From assembly GCF_025151535.1 (NCBI RefSeq), contig NZ_CP102288.1, forward strand, positions 3,047,501 to 3,111,500: a stretch of 64,000 bases of DNA. Reading direction: 5' to 3'. Of the stretch, positions 18,857 to 27,680 are shown one piece after another. The notes under the pieces are model-generated. The model was not told the DNA's origin and did no database searches. It worked only from the letters and a program-made list of their open reading frames with translations. This DNA comes from Segatella copri DSM 18205 (GTDB lineage Bacteria; Bacteroidota; Bacteroidia; Bacteroidales; Bacteroidaceae). A program made the position numbers and the translations under genes. Numbering within the stretch: the stretch's first letter is position 1; each line of letters begins with the position of its first letter.

Positions 18857-19359
18857 TCTTCGGGTACGTTTATGATGTATGGAGGTTGGGTAGCGATGTG
18901 CAGCACGCTGTCTTTGTTGTTTTTCAGCATGTCGAGCACATTACTTTCACGACTCTTCTCTGTTATCTGGCTGCTTGTAGACAGCGCTTTGTATTTGGTG
19001 TCTTGCAGTTCTTTCTGCAGTTTGTCCAACTCGATGATATCGTTCTGGATATTGTATCGGTTGGATATGTAGATAATGACAAAAAACACGATGAGGATAA
19101 CGAGCCATATCTGCCGGCGTATGATTTGTGCGGTAAGAATGTCTCCACCCAGAATCTTTCGCAGCGTAAAGCTCGATGATCCTGAAGCCTCTTCCTCAAT
19201 GGCTTGCTTGGCAATCACTTCCTTTAGCGAAGCCTGTGGAGCCTCCTGATGCTGTGGCTCCTGCTGCGGAGTTTCCTGCTTCGGCGGTTCCTGTGATGCC
19301 TGTGCCTTTTCTTCGGCTATAGGCTTCTCGCTGATGTTTATGTCTTTATCGTTTATCAT
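18853..19359 (-). CDS. FtsL-like bitopic division protein
   Basis: A 168-residue protein with one membrane segment (IWLVILIVFFVIIYI, about 84-98) and a periplasmic coiled-coil stretch (DIIELDKLQKELQDTKYKAL). This is the topology of FtsL. About 80 cytoplasmic residues precede the membrane segment, and residues 15-45 are rich in Q, P and E. This tail is longer than in E. coli FtsL. Sequence similarity to FtsL is low, so the call rests on topology and on position between rsmH and ftsI, with 4-bp overlaps on both sides. Confidence 0.8.
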   Translation of the reverse strand: MINDKDINISEKPIAEEKAQASQEPPKQETPQQEPQHQEAPQASLKEVIAKQAIEEEASGSSSFTLRKILGGDILTAQIIRRQIWLVILIVFFVIIYISNRYNIQNDIIELDKLQKELQDTKYKALSTSSQITEKSRESNVLDMLKNNKDSVLHIATQPPYIINVPEE

Positions 19360-20270
19360 TTCTTTTCTGCTATTCTTAGTTTGGCGCTTCTGCTCCTAGG
19401 GTTTCTTTCCTGCTCGTCGGCATCGGGAACGATAACCTTGTTGTTCACGAGTTTGAAAGGGGTTTCTATTCTTCCGAAGAAGTCCTGCTCTATCTTGCCT
19501 TCTGCATTGCCCGCTTTCATCATGTTCTTTACGATTCTGTCTTCCAGCGAGTGATAGGTGATGACGCTGAGTCGGCCTCCCGGTTTCAGAAGTGCCGTGG
19601 CTGAGCGGAGCATCTCTTTCAGGGCGTCCATCTCGTGGTTCACTTCTATGCGCAGCGCCTGAAAGAGTTTTGCCATGTCTTTCTTCTCGCGTTCCCGCTT
19701 GAAGAGGGGCTCTACGGCTGCCATGAAGTCTTTGGTGGTGAGGATGGGCTTCTCGGCTCTTGCCTTGACGAGTGCCGAGGCGATACGGCGCGAGTTCTTC
19801 AGCTCACCGTATAGGTAGAAGATGTCGGCAAGGGCACCTTCGTCATATTCGTTTACGATGTCGGCAGCAGTCTTGCCCGCACGTTTGTTCATGCGCATGT
19901 CGAGTGGGGAGTCGAAACGGAAGGAGAAACCGCGGGTCTCGTCATCGAAGTGGTGGCTCGATACGCCCAGGTCGGCTAACAGTCCGTCGAGTCCGTCTAC
20001 CCCGTAGTAGCGCATCCAGTTTTTCAGGAATCTGAAGTTGGAGCATACGAAGGTGAAGTTCTCGTTTGCCACCACGTTGCGTTCTGCATCGGCGTCCTGG
20101 TCGAAACTGTACAGGTGCGCTCCCTCCGTCAGGCGCGACAGAATCTCTCTGGAATGTCCGCCGCCACCGAAGGTTACGTCTACATAGATGCCTCCTGGCT
20201 GTATGTTCAACCCGTCAACGCTCTCCTTGAGGAGCACCGGTACGTGATATGTTTCTGCTGTCTTTATCAT
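19356..20270 (-). CDS. rsmH: 16S rRNA (cytosine-N4) methyltransferase RsmH
   Basis: Methylates N4 of C1402 in 16S rRNA using S-adenosylmethionine. The N-terminal HVPVLLKESVDGL is the family signature, and the SAM-binding motif YVDVTFGGGGHSREIL follows at about 29-44. DGLLADLGVSSHHFDD and GFSFRFDSPLDMRM come near 100-135, with VITYHSLEDRIVK near 237. The length is 304 residues. It is the first gene of the dcw cluster here, with no mraZ upstream. Confidence 0.97.
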   Translation of the reverse strand: MIKTAETYHVPVLLKESVDGLNIQPGGIYVDVTFGGGGHSREILSRLTEGAHLYSFDQDADAERNVVANENFTFVCSNFRFLKNWMRYYGVDGLDGLLADLGVSSHHFDDETRGFSFRFDSPLDMRMNKRAGKTAADIVNEYDEGALADIFYLYGELKNSRRIASALVKARAEKPILTTKDFMAAVEPLFKREREKKDMAKLFQALRIEVNHEMDALKEMLRSATALLKPGGRLSVITYHSLEDRIVKNMMKAGNAEGKIEQDFFGRIETPFKLVNNKVIVPDADEQERNPRSRSAKLRIAEKK

Positions 20271-20337
20271 ATATCTTTTTGCTGTCTTATCGCGTTATAA
20301 TATTGCGTGCGTACTTATTAGTGTATAAATTTGGGTT

Positions 20338-20345
20338 CAAAGGTA
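20338..20345 (-). promoter_or_regulatory. -7 box of the dcw cluster
   Basis: TACCTTTG, 67 bp upstream of the rsmH ATG, matches TAnnTTTG. The -33 region is poor. It is the only good candidate for the main promoter of the twelve-gene cluster. Confidence 0.5.
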
Positions 20346-20591
20346 CATAAAAATCTCCATATAGCCTTACATTTTCCCACAAAATTTATAAAACTTAATG
20401 AAAAAGTTGTTTTTGGTCAACTTCACCTTCCAGTTTCGGGCATCGCCTTTTTGTTCTCATCAAGTGTGATGTTTTTGCAAAAATACGTGCAAAATGGGCT
20501 CGATTTGTCGTGATAGTTTAAAAAAACTAATAAATTTTCGCTTTTTTGCTATTTTTTTTGAAAAAATGGCACGTATTTGAAAAAGTTGAGT

Positions 20592-20599
20592 TACTTTTG
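20592..20599 (+). promoter_or_regulatory. -7 box of glsA
   Basis: TACTTTTG matches TAnnTTTG and ends 27 bp before the glsA ATG. No TTTG lies at the expected -33 spacing. Confidence 0.5.
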
Positions 20600-20626
20600 C
20601 ACTAACTTATATAAGTTTTAGCAAAC

Positions 20627-21454
20627 ATGAGTGAATCAATAGAGAAAACGATAGACATAGATAAGATTCTTAAGAGCAAGATGGGAAACAAGGTGAAATT
20701 CGTACCGCGCTTCCTGGTTTCCTGGCTCAAGAAGATTATTCACGAGGACGAGGTGAACAGGTTCTTGTGGGAGAGCCGTGGCCTTTCGGGTACTGAATGG
20801 CTCACCGAATGTGTGCGCTATCTGAAGATGGATGTTGAAATCGTAGGCTTGGAAAACCTGCCTGACAAGAACGACGGCAAACTCTATACCTTTGTTTCCA
20901 ATCATCCTCTGGGCGGACAGGACGGTGTATGTCTCGGTTCCATCATCGGCAAGCACTATGATGGCAAGTTCCGCTATCTGGTGAATGATCTTCTGCTCAA
21001 CTTGCCGGGGTTGAAACCTGTAAGTATCGGCATCAACAAGACGGGTCGCCAGAGCCGCGATTTCCCACGTATGGTGGAGGCGGGCTTCAAGAGTGACAAC
21101 CACATGCTGATGTTTCCGGCAGGCTTGAACAGCCGCAAGCGCAAGGATGGAACTATTCACGACCTGCCTTGGAAGAAGACGTTTATCTCTAAGAGTGTAG
21201 AATATCAGCGCGATGTAGTGCCTATCCATTTCGGAGGGCGCAACTCTGAGCGTTTCTACCGCATCGCCCGATTTAGCGACAAGTATCTGCCGTTCAATCT
21301 CGCCATGCTGTTCCTGGTTGACGAGATGTACAGGAATGTGGGCAAGCATTTCCGCATCTCCATCGGCAAACCGATTCCTTGGCAGACTTTTGATAAGAGC
21401 AAGTCGGCTACCGAATGGGCGCAGTATGTTGAAGACAGGGTTTATGAACTTTAA
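20627..21454 (+). CDS. glsA: PlsC-like O-acyltransferase, probable GlsA of glycine lipid synthesis
   Basis: A 275-residue acyltransferase. The catalytic motif is SNHPLGGQDG near 90-99, with histidine and aspartate spaced HX5D instead of the HX4D of ordinary PlsC enzymes. The substrate-binding segment MFPAGLNSRKRKDG follows near 163-176. The next gene is an OlsB/hemolysin-type N-acyltransferase, the arrangement known for glsB and glsA in Bacteroides thetaiotaomicron. There GlsB makes N-acyl glycine (commendamide) and GlsA adds the second acyl chain. The specific role is inferred from this pairing and could instead be another lipid O-acylation. Confidence 0.8.
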   Translation: MSESIEKTIDIDKILKSKMGNKVKFVPRFLVSWLKKIIHEDEVNRFLWESRGLSGTEWLTECVRYLKMDVEIVGLENLPDKNDGKLYTFVSNHPLGGQDGVCLGSIIGKHYDGKFRYLVNDLLLNLPGLKPVSIGINKTGRQSRDFPRMVEAGFKSDNHMLMFPAGLNSRKRKDGTIHDLPWKKTFISKSVEYQRDVVPIHFGGRNSERFYRIARFSDKYLPFNLAMLFLVDEMYRNVGKHFRISIGKPIPWQTFDKSKSATEWAQYVEDRVYEL

Positions 21455-21526
21455 TGGTTTGCAAAACCCGTGAACATTGTTTTATATTAACGAAATCGTA
21501 GAATCATAGCATAGAAGAAGAGTAAT

Positions 21527-22522
21527 ATGGAAGAAGAAATCATCCAACCGATTGATCGTGAGCTCCTAAAGAGCGAGCTTACACCCGACAAACAACTGAG
21601 AATGACCAATAAGAGCCATAACGAGATTTACATCGTTACGGCAAATGATTCGCCTAATGTGCTGAAAGAGATTGGTCGACTTCGTGAAATCGCTTTCCGT
21701 GAGGCGGGAGGCGGAACGGGCAAATCTATGGATCTTGATGAGTTCGACTTTGGTGACAACTGTTACAAGCAGCTGATTGTCTGGAATCCTGAAGCCGGTG
21801 AGATTATCGGCGGTTACCGTTATCTCCTGGGTAAGGACTGGCTGCTCGATGAGAAGGGACAGCCTAAGCTGGCAACCAGCCACATGTTCCATTTTTCCGA
21901 CAAGTTTCTCAAGGAGTATATGCCTTATACCGTAGAGTTGGGCCGTTCCTTCGTTTCGCTCGAATATCAGAATGTGCGTACCAACACCAAGAGCATCTTT
22001 GCTCTCGACAATCTCTGGGATGGTTTGGGTGCTTTGACGGTTCTCTATCCGGATGTAAAATATTTCTTCGGCAAGATGACGATGTATCCGTCTTACATCC
22101 GTCGTGGCCGCGACATGATTCTCTATTTCCTCAAGAAGCATTTTGATGACAAGGAGAACCTCGTAATCCCGATGAAACCGCTGAAATTGGATACTCCAGA
22201 GAGTGATTTGGCTGCTATCTTTACAGAAGATGACTTCAAGGCAGACTATCGTATCCTGAACCGTGAAGTTCGCAAGTTGGGTTATAATATCCCTCCTCTT
22301 GTTAATGCCTACATGAGTCTGAGTCCTACGATGAAGCTTTTCGGTACTGCCATCAACTATGGTTTTGGTGATGTGGAGGAGACCGGTATCCTTATCGCCA
22401 TCGATGAGATTTTGGAAGAGAAGCGAGTTCGCCACATCAATAGTTTTATTAAGGAACATCCTGAGGCTCTGAAGATTACGAGCGGAGCCAATAATTTGAT
22501 TTATAAGGAAAAAAATATTTAA
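21527..22522 (+). CDS. glsB: GNAT-type N-acyltransferase (hemolysin/OlsB family), probable GlsB
   Basis: A 331-residue member of the family that includes OlsB and the misnamed putative hemolysins. The GNAT-like core shows IGRLREIAFREAGGGTG near 46-62, DEFDFGDNCYKQLIVWN near 68-84 and GEIIGGYRYLLG near 88-99. ELGRSFVSLEYQ and IRRGRDMILYFL complete the pattern. In Bacteroides the homologue transfers a 3-hydroxy fatty acid to glycine, the first step of glycine lipid synthesis. It follows glsA by 72 bp, probably in one operon that ends at the inverted-repeat element. Confidence 0.82.
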   Translation: MEEEIIQPIDRELLKSELTPDKQLRMTNKSHNEIYIVTANDSPNVLKEIGRLREIAFREAGGGTGKSMDLDEFDFGDNCYKQLIVWNPEAGEIIGGYRYLLGKDWLLDEKGQPKLATSHMFHFSDKFLKEYMPYTVELGRSFVSLEYQNVRTNTKSIFALDNLWDGLGALTVLYPDVKYFFGKMTMYPSYIRRGRDMILYFLKKHFDDKENLVIPMKPLKLDTPESDLAAIFTEDDFKADYRILNREVRKLGYNIPPLVNAYMSLSPTMKLFGTAINYGFGDVEETGILIAIDEILEEKRVRHINSFIKEHPEALKITSGANNLIYKEKNI

Positions 22523-22841
22523 TTCAAGTTTCGCATGTAAGCTTACACGCCCTGAAAGGGCAGAAACTCCTAGCCCAGGGCATCGCCCTGGGTATAAAAG
22601 CAATCAGCAAGGCGCCCTGTAAGGGCAAAAGCCTTATGTTTACCTTGGAGTTTTAAAGCTTTTGCCCTTACAGGGCGACAGATTTGCGTCCGTAATAACC
22701 CAGGGCGATGCCCTGGGTTAGGGGCTTCTGCCCTTTCAGGGTGTTTGGGGCTTACTTGCGAAACTTCAGTTGAATTATTAAACAGAATTAATCAAGATGG
22801 CATTTCGGTGTTTCAGCCATTAAAACAACGAGGGCGTTCCC
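22523..22841. other. glsB-dgt convergent intergenic region
   Basis: Almost entirely occupied by the inverted-repeat element at 22526-22766. The remaining 75 bp holds no recognisable gene or signal. Confidence 0.7.
22526..22766. repeat. 241-bp inverted-repeat element with two head-to-head copies of a 78-bp unit
   Basis: The ends AAGTTTCGCATGTAAGC (22526-22542) and GCTTACTTGCGAAACTT (near 22750-22766) are inverted repeats. Inside lie two inverted copies of one unit, 22549-22626 and 22664-22742. Each begins and ends with small palindromes (GCCCTGAAAGGGC, GCCCTGTAAGGGC) and has CCCAGGGC-ATCGCCCTGGG in the middle. A third copy lies at 29594-29672. The element could fold into a long hairpin between glsB and the convergent dgt. 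It encodes nothing and resembles a MITE or REP-type repeat. Confidence 0.85.
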
Positions 22842-24179
22842 TTATACAATAGGCAGACTGATTCCGTTGATCTTCTGATAGATGTCGAGCGCATAGATGT
22901 CGGTCATGCCGCTGATGTAATCAATTACCGCCATGATGCGCTCCTCCAGATTCTCGTTCTCTATATCGTACTGGCTGCTTACCCGGCGCAAGAGCTGCTT
23001 GGAGTAGAAGCGCGATGGGTTGACGGCTGCCTCGATGAAAACCTCCATCAGAGTTGCCATGATTTTATAACCCGACAGTTCTATGTCAAGTACCGGCTTG
23101 CTTTGGTAAATCTTAGAGTAGGAGATCTTCTCACATTCCTTGTATGCCTTTTTCTGGCGCTCGGAAATATGGTCGATGAGACTGCCCTCGAAAGTTCCGG
23201 CAAGGATTTCCTCCTCGTGAGCCAGGAAGGCTGCCACACATTCGTTCTCCAGTTTGCCGATGACGCTGGCTCTCATGTAAACCACTTTCTCGTTTTCGTC
23301 AGTCAGTTCTTCGTCGATAATGCGCTGGCGTATCTTCTGCTGGATATCTTCATCGAAGAAACTCAGCAGCAAGTGCTCCGTCTCGGCAAAGGAAAGAATC
23401 TTGAGCTTATGGGAGTCTTCGATGTCCATGATTTCGTAGCAGATATCGTCGGCTGCTTCTACCATATATACAAGTGGATGGCGGGCGTATTTGAGAGGCT
23501 CACCCGGTGCAGATTTGCAAAAAATGCCCAATTCATCGGCAATTTTCCTATAAGAATCTGCATCTGAAGCAAAGAAGCCGAATTTGCCGTGGTCGCCGGC
23601 AAGACAGCTTGCAAACGGGTATTTTACGATGGAAGCAAGCATGGAATAGGTCATGACGAAACCACCCTGACGGCGCCCCTTGAACCGGTGGGTCAGGATT
23701 CTGAAGGCATTTGCGTTGCCTTCGAAATGCGTAATATCATCCCAAAACTCCGATGAAACCATTGATTTTATCTTCTGACCCGGTCCTTCAGAGAAGAAAG
23801 TCTGGATGGCTTTCTCGCCGGAATGACCGAAAGGCGGATTGCCCAAATCATGTGCCAGACAGGCTGCACTTACGATGGTACCTATCTCCTCGACGAGCGT
23901 ATCCTTCAGTTCAGGCCGCTTCTGGATGACGTGTCGGGAAATGTCGTTACCTATCGACATGCCCACACTCGCCACCTCCAGACTGTGGGTGAGGCGGTTG
24001 TGAACGAAGATGCTGCCCGGCAAAGGGAAAACCTGCGTCTTGTTCTGCAGGCGGCGGAATGCCGATGAAAAGATAAGACGGTCGTAATCGCGCTTGAATT
24101 CAGAGCGATCATCATGGCGCTCGGCATGCTTATGCTCCTGTCCGAAACGCTTGTTGGATATAAGTTGTTTCCATTCCAT
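22842..24179 (-). CDS. dgt: HD-domain deoxyguanosinetriphosphate triphosphohydrolase-like protein
   Basis: Hydrolyses dNTPs, classically dGTP, to the nucleoside and triphosphate. The 445-residue protein has the opening ERHDDRSEFKRDYDRLIFSSAFRRLQNKTQV region. The HD metal ligands follow: H in NRLTHSLEVA near 66, HD in CLAHDLGNPPFGHSGEKA near 119, and D in VEAADDICYEIMDIED near 235. The length suits the long-form Dgt of Bacteroidota. It is divergent from dut, which removes dUTP, so the pair may both act on nucleotide pools. Confidence 0.92.
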   Translation of the reverse strand: MEWKQLISNKRFGQEHKHAERHDDRSEFKRDYDRLIFSSAFRRLQNKTQVFPLPGSIFVHNRLTHSLEVASVGMSIGNDISRHVIQKRPELKDTLVEEIGTIVSAACLAHDLGNPPFGHSGEKAIQTFFSEGPGQKIKSMVSSEFWDDITHFEGNANAFRILTHRFKGRRQGGFVMTYSMLASIVKYPFASCLAGDHGKFGFFASDADSYRKIADELGIFCKSAPGEPLKYARHPLVYMVEAADDICYEIMDIEDSHKLKILSFAETEHLLLSFFDEDIQQKIRQRIIDEELTDENEKVVYMRASVIGKLENECVAAFLAHEEEILAGTFEGSLIDHISERQKKAYKECEKISYSKIYQSKPVLDIELSGYKIMATLMEVFIEAAVNPSRFYSKQLLRRVSSQYDIENENLEERIMAVIDYISGMTDIYALDIYQKINGISLPIV

Positions 24180-24206
24180 ATTATTGTATTACTTGATTCT
24201 GTAGCG

Positions 24207-24237
24207 CAAAAATACACTAAAGTAAGCACAAATCAAA
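24207..24237 (-). promoter_or_regulatory. Promoter of dgt
   Basis: TATTTTTG on the minus strand (24207-24214) with TTTG at 24234-24237, 19 bp apart, matches the Bacteroidota consensus. Confidence 0.6.
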
Positions 24238-24299
24238 ATAAAATATGATAAATTACATGTTTTTATCCTCAAAAATTCATTTATTCCATCAAAATTGCT

Positions 24300-24307
24300 T
24301 ATTTTTG
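24300..24307 (+). promoter_or_regulatory. -7 box of dut
   Basis: TATTTTTG ending 40 bp before the dut ATG. It may also drive the three downstream genes. No clear -33 box. Confidence 0.5.
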
Positions 24308-24347
24308 CAGATTATTAAACTCAGACACAGATAAAAAAGAAGAAGTC

Positions 24348-24785
24348 ATGATAAAAGTACAGATTATCAACAAGGGGCATCAGCCTCTACCTGCGTTTGC
24401 CACACCTCAGAGTGCCGGCATGGATTTGCGTGCAAACATCGATGAGTCAATCGTGCTTCATCCTATGGAGCGACGACTGGTGCCAACCGGTCTTTATATG
24501 GCTTTGCCTGCAGGTTATGAAGCGCAGATCCGTCCTCGCAGCGGTCTGGCTTTGAAACATGGCATTACCGTGCTGAATACGCCTGGAACCATCGATGCCG
24601 ATTATCGCGGTGAAATCATGGTTCTGCTCATCAATTTCTCTACAGAGGATTTCGTTATCAACGATGGCGAACGTATAGCCCAGATGGTCCTGGCTAAGCA
24701 CGAACAATGCGATTTCATCGAGGTTAATGAACTCGATGAAACCGAACGTGGAGCCGGCGGATACGGTCATACGGGAGTAAAATAA
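24348..24785 (+). CDS. dut: dUTP diphosphatase
   Basis: Converts dUTP to dUMP, preventing uracil incorporation and supplying dTMP synthesis. All five trimeric dUTPase motifs are present in 145 residues: AGMDLRAN (23-30), [11 protein letters not shown] (near 64), [11 protein letters not shown] (near 83), GERIAQMVL (near 108) and the C-terminal [10 protein letters not shown]. It heads a run of four plus-strand genes (dut, TPR protein, DUF4292 lipoprotein, EnvC-like) with gaps of about 25-50 bp, a common Bacteroidota neighbourhood. Confidence 0.97.
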   Translation: MIKVQIINKGHQPLPAFATPQSAGMDLRANIDESIVLHPMERRLVPTGLYMALPAGYEAQIRPRSGLALKHGITVLNTPGTIDADYRGEIMVLLINFSTEDFVINDGERIAQMVLAKHEQCDFIEVNELDETERGAGGYGHTGVK

Positions 24786-24827
24786 CAGATTATTAAAGAT
24801 AGAATAGAAAGGATTAGAATCGTGAAG

Positions 24828-26678
24828 ATGAATCTTAGAAATATCAGTTGGGCAATGGGGCTGGTCTTGCTGGGTTCGGTAGCCATGCCGTCGCTTGCCC
24901 GTAAGAAGAATGTGCAGCCGGTTCAGAAGCCGGCGGTTCAGGAGGATCATCTCTCTCCGACCGACCGCCAGCGCTACAACTATTTCTTCCTGGAGGGAGC
25001 GCGCCAGCAGGCTGCCGGCAATTATTCGGCAGCTTTCGATCTCTTTGAGCATGCCCGGAAGATTGACCCGAAGGCGTCTGAAACCTATTTCTATGAGTCG
25101 CTTTTCTATTCTCAGCTCAAGCAGGATTCCCTGGCACTTGCCTATATGCAGAAGGCAATAGAACTGAATCCCGAAAACCAGACCTATGCAGAGCAGTTGG
25201 GCAGATATTATATAGGTAGCCTGAAATACGATCTTGCCATCGATGCCTATGAGAATCTGTATGCCAAAAAACACGATAATACCGATGCCCTCCGCATCCT
25301 GGTTCAGCTTTATTCCCAGAATAAGGATTATAAATCAGTACTCAAAACAATTTCGCGTCTCGAGGTGGAAGAAGGTGAAAGCGAACAGTTTACCCTCTCT
25401 AAAATGAGAGTTTATGAACTGATGAACGACAAGAAGGCTGCCTATCAGGAACTGAAGTCGCTGGTAGACCAGCATCCGCTGGATATGCAGTACAAGACGA
25501 TGCTGGGCAACTGGCTCGTACAGCACGACCGCCAGAAGGAAGCCTACAAGTGCTTTACCGATGTGCTGAAGGAAGAACCTGACAACTCCTATGCCCAGAT
25601 GTCGCTTTACGACTATTATAATGCTACCCATAAGGAGCAGCTTGCCGGGCAGATGCTCGATAAGATATTGATGAGTCCGAAATCGGATCTGGAGACCAAG
25701 GTGATGATGTACCGCTCTTTCATTCAGAAGAACGAGAGCGAAGGTGGCGATTCTACCAAGGTGATTGCGCTGTTTGACAAGGCGCTCAACGTGGCTCATC
25801 CGTCAGCCGAAGTGGCAGAGATGAGAGCTGCTTATATGAGTTTGAAGAAGATGCCGGCCGACTCTGTTTGCCATGCCTTCGAAAAGGTGCTTACCATAGC
25901 TCCGGATAACGTGAATGCCAGAATGCAACTCGTACAGATGCTCTGGAACGAGAAGAAATATGACCTGGTTTCCCAGCAATGTAAGGCGGCTCAGGAGTAT
26001 AATCCCGAAGAAATGGTGTTCTATTACTTCGGTGGAATGGCGTATTATCAGAAAGATAAGGAAGACGAGGCGCTCCGTGAGTTCCGTCTCGGATTGGCGC
26101 AGGTGAATGCACAGTCGCCGGCTGACCTGGTATCCGACCTCTATGCCGTAACCGGCGATATCCTTCATAAGAAAGGTGAAGAGCAGGAAGCCTTTGCGGC
26201 TTACGACTCCTGCCTGCAATGGAAAGATGACAACGTGATGGCGCTGAACAACTATGCCTACTATCTGAGCGAGAAGGGCGTTGACCTGCATAAGGCTGAG
26301 TCGATGAGCTACAAGACCATCAAGGCAGAGCCGAACAACGGTACTTATCTGGATACCTATGCTTGGATTCTCTTTATGGAGGAACGCTATGCTGATGCCA
26401 AGATCTATATAGACCAGGCACTCAAAAACCGCGATTCTACCGCAGATAACAGTACGGTTATTGAGCATGCCGGCGATATCTATTATATGAATGGTATGGC
26501 CGATGAATCCGTAGATTTCTGGAAGAAAGCCTATACCGGCGAGAACCAGACTGAGGTGCTGGCATGGAAGATTAAGAACAGACAATATATTACCGAAGAA
26601 GAACTGAAGAAGCGTAATGCGCCAAAGCAGAAACCTGCCGCTACGCAGAAGTCAGTTAGAAAAGGTAAGAAGAAATAA
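24828..26678 (+). CDS. Secreted tetratricopeptide repeat protein
   Basis: A 616-residue protein with a signal peptide (NISWAMGLVLLGSVAMPSLA) followed by TPR-like helical pairs across most of its length. Examples are NYFFLEGARQQAAGNYSAAF near 46, YMQKAIELNPENQTYAEQLG near 105 and VMALNNYAYYLSEKGVDLHK near 465. The C-terminus is basic (KSVRKGKKK). The upstream GTG at 24822 is in frame, but ATG 24828 is preferred. TPR arrays bind partner proteins, and this one is probably periplasmic or attached to the outer membrane. Its place between dut and the DUF4292 lipoprotein is shared with related genomes, suggesting an envelope role. The precise function is unknown. Confidence 0.85.
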   Translation: MNLRNISWAMGLVLLGSVAMPSLARKKNVQPVQKPAVQEDHLSPTDRQRYNYFFLEGARQQAAGNYSAAFDLFEHARKIDPKASETYFYESLFYSQLKQDSLALAYMQKAIELNPENQTYAEQLGRYYIGSLKYDLAIDAYENLYAKKHDNTDALRILVQLYSQNKDYKSVLKTISRLEVEEGESEQFTLSKMRVYELMNDKKAAYQELKSLVDQHPLDMQYKTMLGNWLVQHDRQKEAYKCFTDVLKEEPDNSYAQMSLYDYYNATHKEQLAGQMLDKILMSPKSDLETKVMMYRSFIQKNESEGGDSTKVIALFDKALNVAHPSAEVAEMRAAYMSLKKMPADSVCHAFEKVLTIAPDNVNARMQLVQMLWNEKKYDLVSQQCKAAQEYNPEEMVFYYFGGMAYYQKDKEDEALREFRLGLAQVNAQSPADLVSDLYAVTGDILHKKGEEQEAFAAYDSCLQWKDDNVMALNNYAYYLSEKGVDLHKAESMSYKTIKAEPNNGTYLDTYAWILFMEERYADAKIYIDQALKNRDSTADNSTVIEHAGDIYYMNGMADESVDFWKKAYTGENQTEVLAWKIKNRQYITEEELKKRNAPKQKPAATQKSVRKGKKK

Positions 26679-26703
26679 ACGGATAGTAGAAAAATCAGTA
26701 AAG

Positions 26704-27630
26704 ATGAAATATACAATGAAGAAGAATAAGATGATGCTGCTTGCCGCAGCCTGCAGCATCCTGCTCCTCGGTTCTTGCGGAACCAGCAAGAATGTACAGG
26801 GCTCTGGCTCCTCATCAGCCAGTCATCAGAAAGAGAATGCCACCAAGGGTTCTGGCTCTCGTCAGAGTGAGACGCTCAGAAAGTTGGCTTTCGTACAGAA
26901 AGTTTCAGACAATCAGGTGTATACCAAGAATATTGTAGGCAACATGTCGTTTACTCTTCAGGCTGGTGATAAGGACATTACTGTGCCGGGCAAACTGAGC
27001 ATGCGTAAGGATGAAATCATCCGCATCCAGCTCTTTATTCCTATCTTGGGTACAGAGGTGGGCCGTCTGGAGTTTACTCCCGACCATGTACTTATCATCG
27101 ACCGTCTGCACAAGGAATATATCAAGGCAGATTATACCCAGGTAGACTTCCTCAAGAAGCAGGGCATCTCCTTCTATTCTCTGCAGGCTCTCTTCTGGAA
27201 CCAGCTGCTCCTGCCGGGCGAAAGGACTGTAAAGGAATCAGACCTGAAGAAGTTTGATGCCAGACTGGATGTGGCAGGAGATGCTGTGCCGGTTAGTTTC
27301 AGGAACGGCAATATGACCTATGCCTGGACAGCCAACCGCACTACCGGCCGTATCACAGCTGCAGATGTTGTCTATAAGAGTGCTCAGAACGGCACCTTCA
27401 ATCTCCACGTCGACTACGGCAACTTCAAGAGTGTAGGCGTCAAGATGTTCCCTGCCTCCCTGAATCTGGCGATGACCACTACTGCTACCAGGAAAAAGCA
27501 GGAGGCTAAGATCAGTCTGGAATTGAATCAGGTGAAGACCGACAGCAAATGGAGCACTCAGACCGAGATTTCGGGCAAATACAAGCAGATATCTCCAACA
27601 GATGTGCTCAACAAGATATTGAGTATGTAG
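26704..27630 (+). CDS. DUF4292-type lipoprotein
   Basis: A 308-residue predicted lipoprotein. The basic start MKYTMKKNK precedes a hydrophobic stretch and the lipobox LLGSC (cysteine near residue 25), then a Ser/Gly-rich tether. The remainder is beta-rich. IRIQLFIPILGTEVGRLEFT and VLIIDRLHKEYIKADY, near 100-140, resemble the DUF4292 family, which shares the LolA/LolB-like half-barrel fold. A role in lipoprotein or hydrophobic cargo handling at the outer membrane is possible but is inference. ATG 26716 is an alternative start. It follows the TPR gene by 25 bp. Confidence 0.8.
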   Translation: MKYTMKKNKMMLLAAACSILLLGSCGTSKNVQGSGSSSASHQKENATKGSGSRQSETLRKLAFVQKVSDNQVYTKNIVGNMSFTLQAGDKDITVPGKLSMRKDEIIRIQLFIPILGTEVGRLEFTPDHVLIIDRLHKEYIKADYTQVDFLKKQGISFYSLQALFWNQLLLPGERTVKESDLKKFDARLDVAGDAVPVSFRNGNMTYAWTANRTTGRITAADVVYKSAQNGTFNLHVDYGNFKSVGVKMFPASLNLAMTTTATRKKQEAKISLELNQVKTDSKWSTQTEISGKYKQISPTDVLNKILSM

Positions 27631-27680
27631 ATGCTCATCAAGAGTTTGAAATTATAGAACATGGGTTTTTAATATAAGAA

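Larger units (their letters stand above)
20271..20626. other. Divergent intergenic region between rsmH and glsA
   Basis: AT-rich and too short to hold mraZ (about 450 bp), which normally precedes rsmH. TACCTTTG on the minus strand at 20338-20345 is a likely -7 box for the dcw cluster. TACTTTTG at 20592-20599 on the plus strand is a likely -7 box for glsA. No other structure was recognised. Confidence 0.6.

Noticed and set aside
22523..22841. Riboswitch or structured RNA in the glsB-dgt gap
   Set aside because: The strong folding is explained by two inverted copies of a dispersed repeat, one of which recurs at 29594-29672.
24822..24827. GTG start of the TPR protein two codons earlier
   Set aside because: ATG 24828 gives the same signal peptide and is the more usual start.
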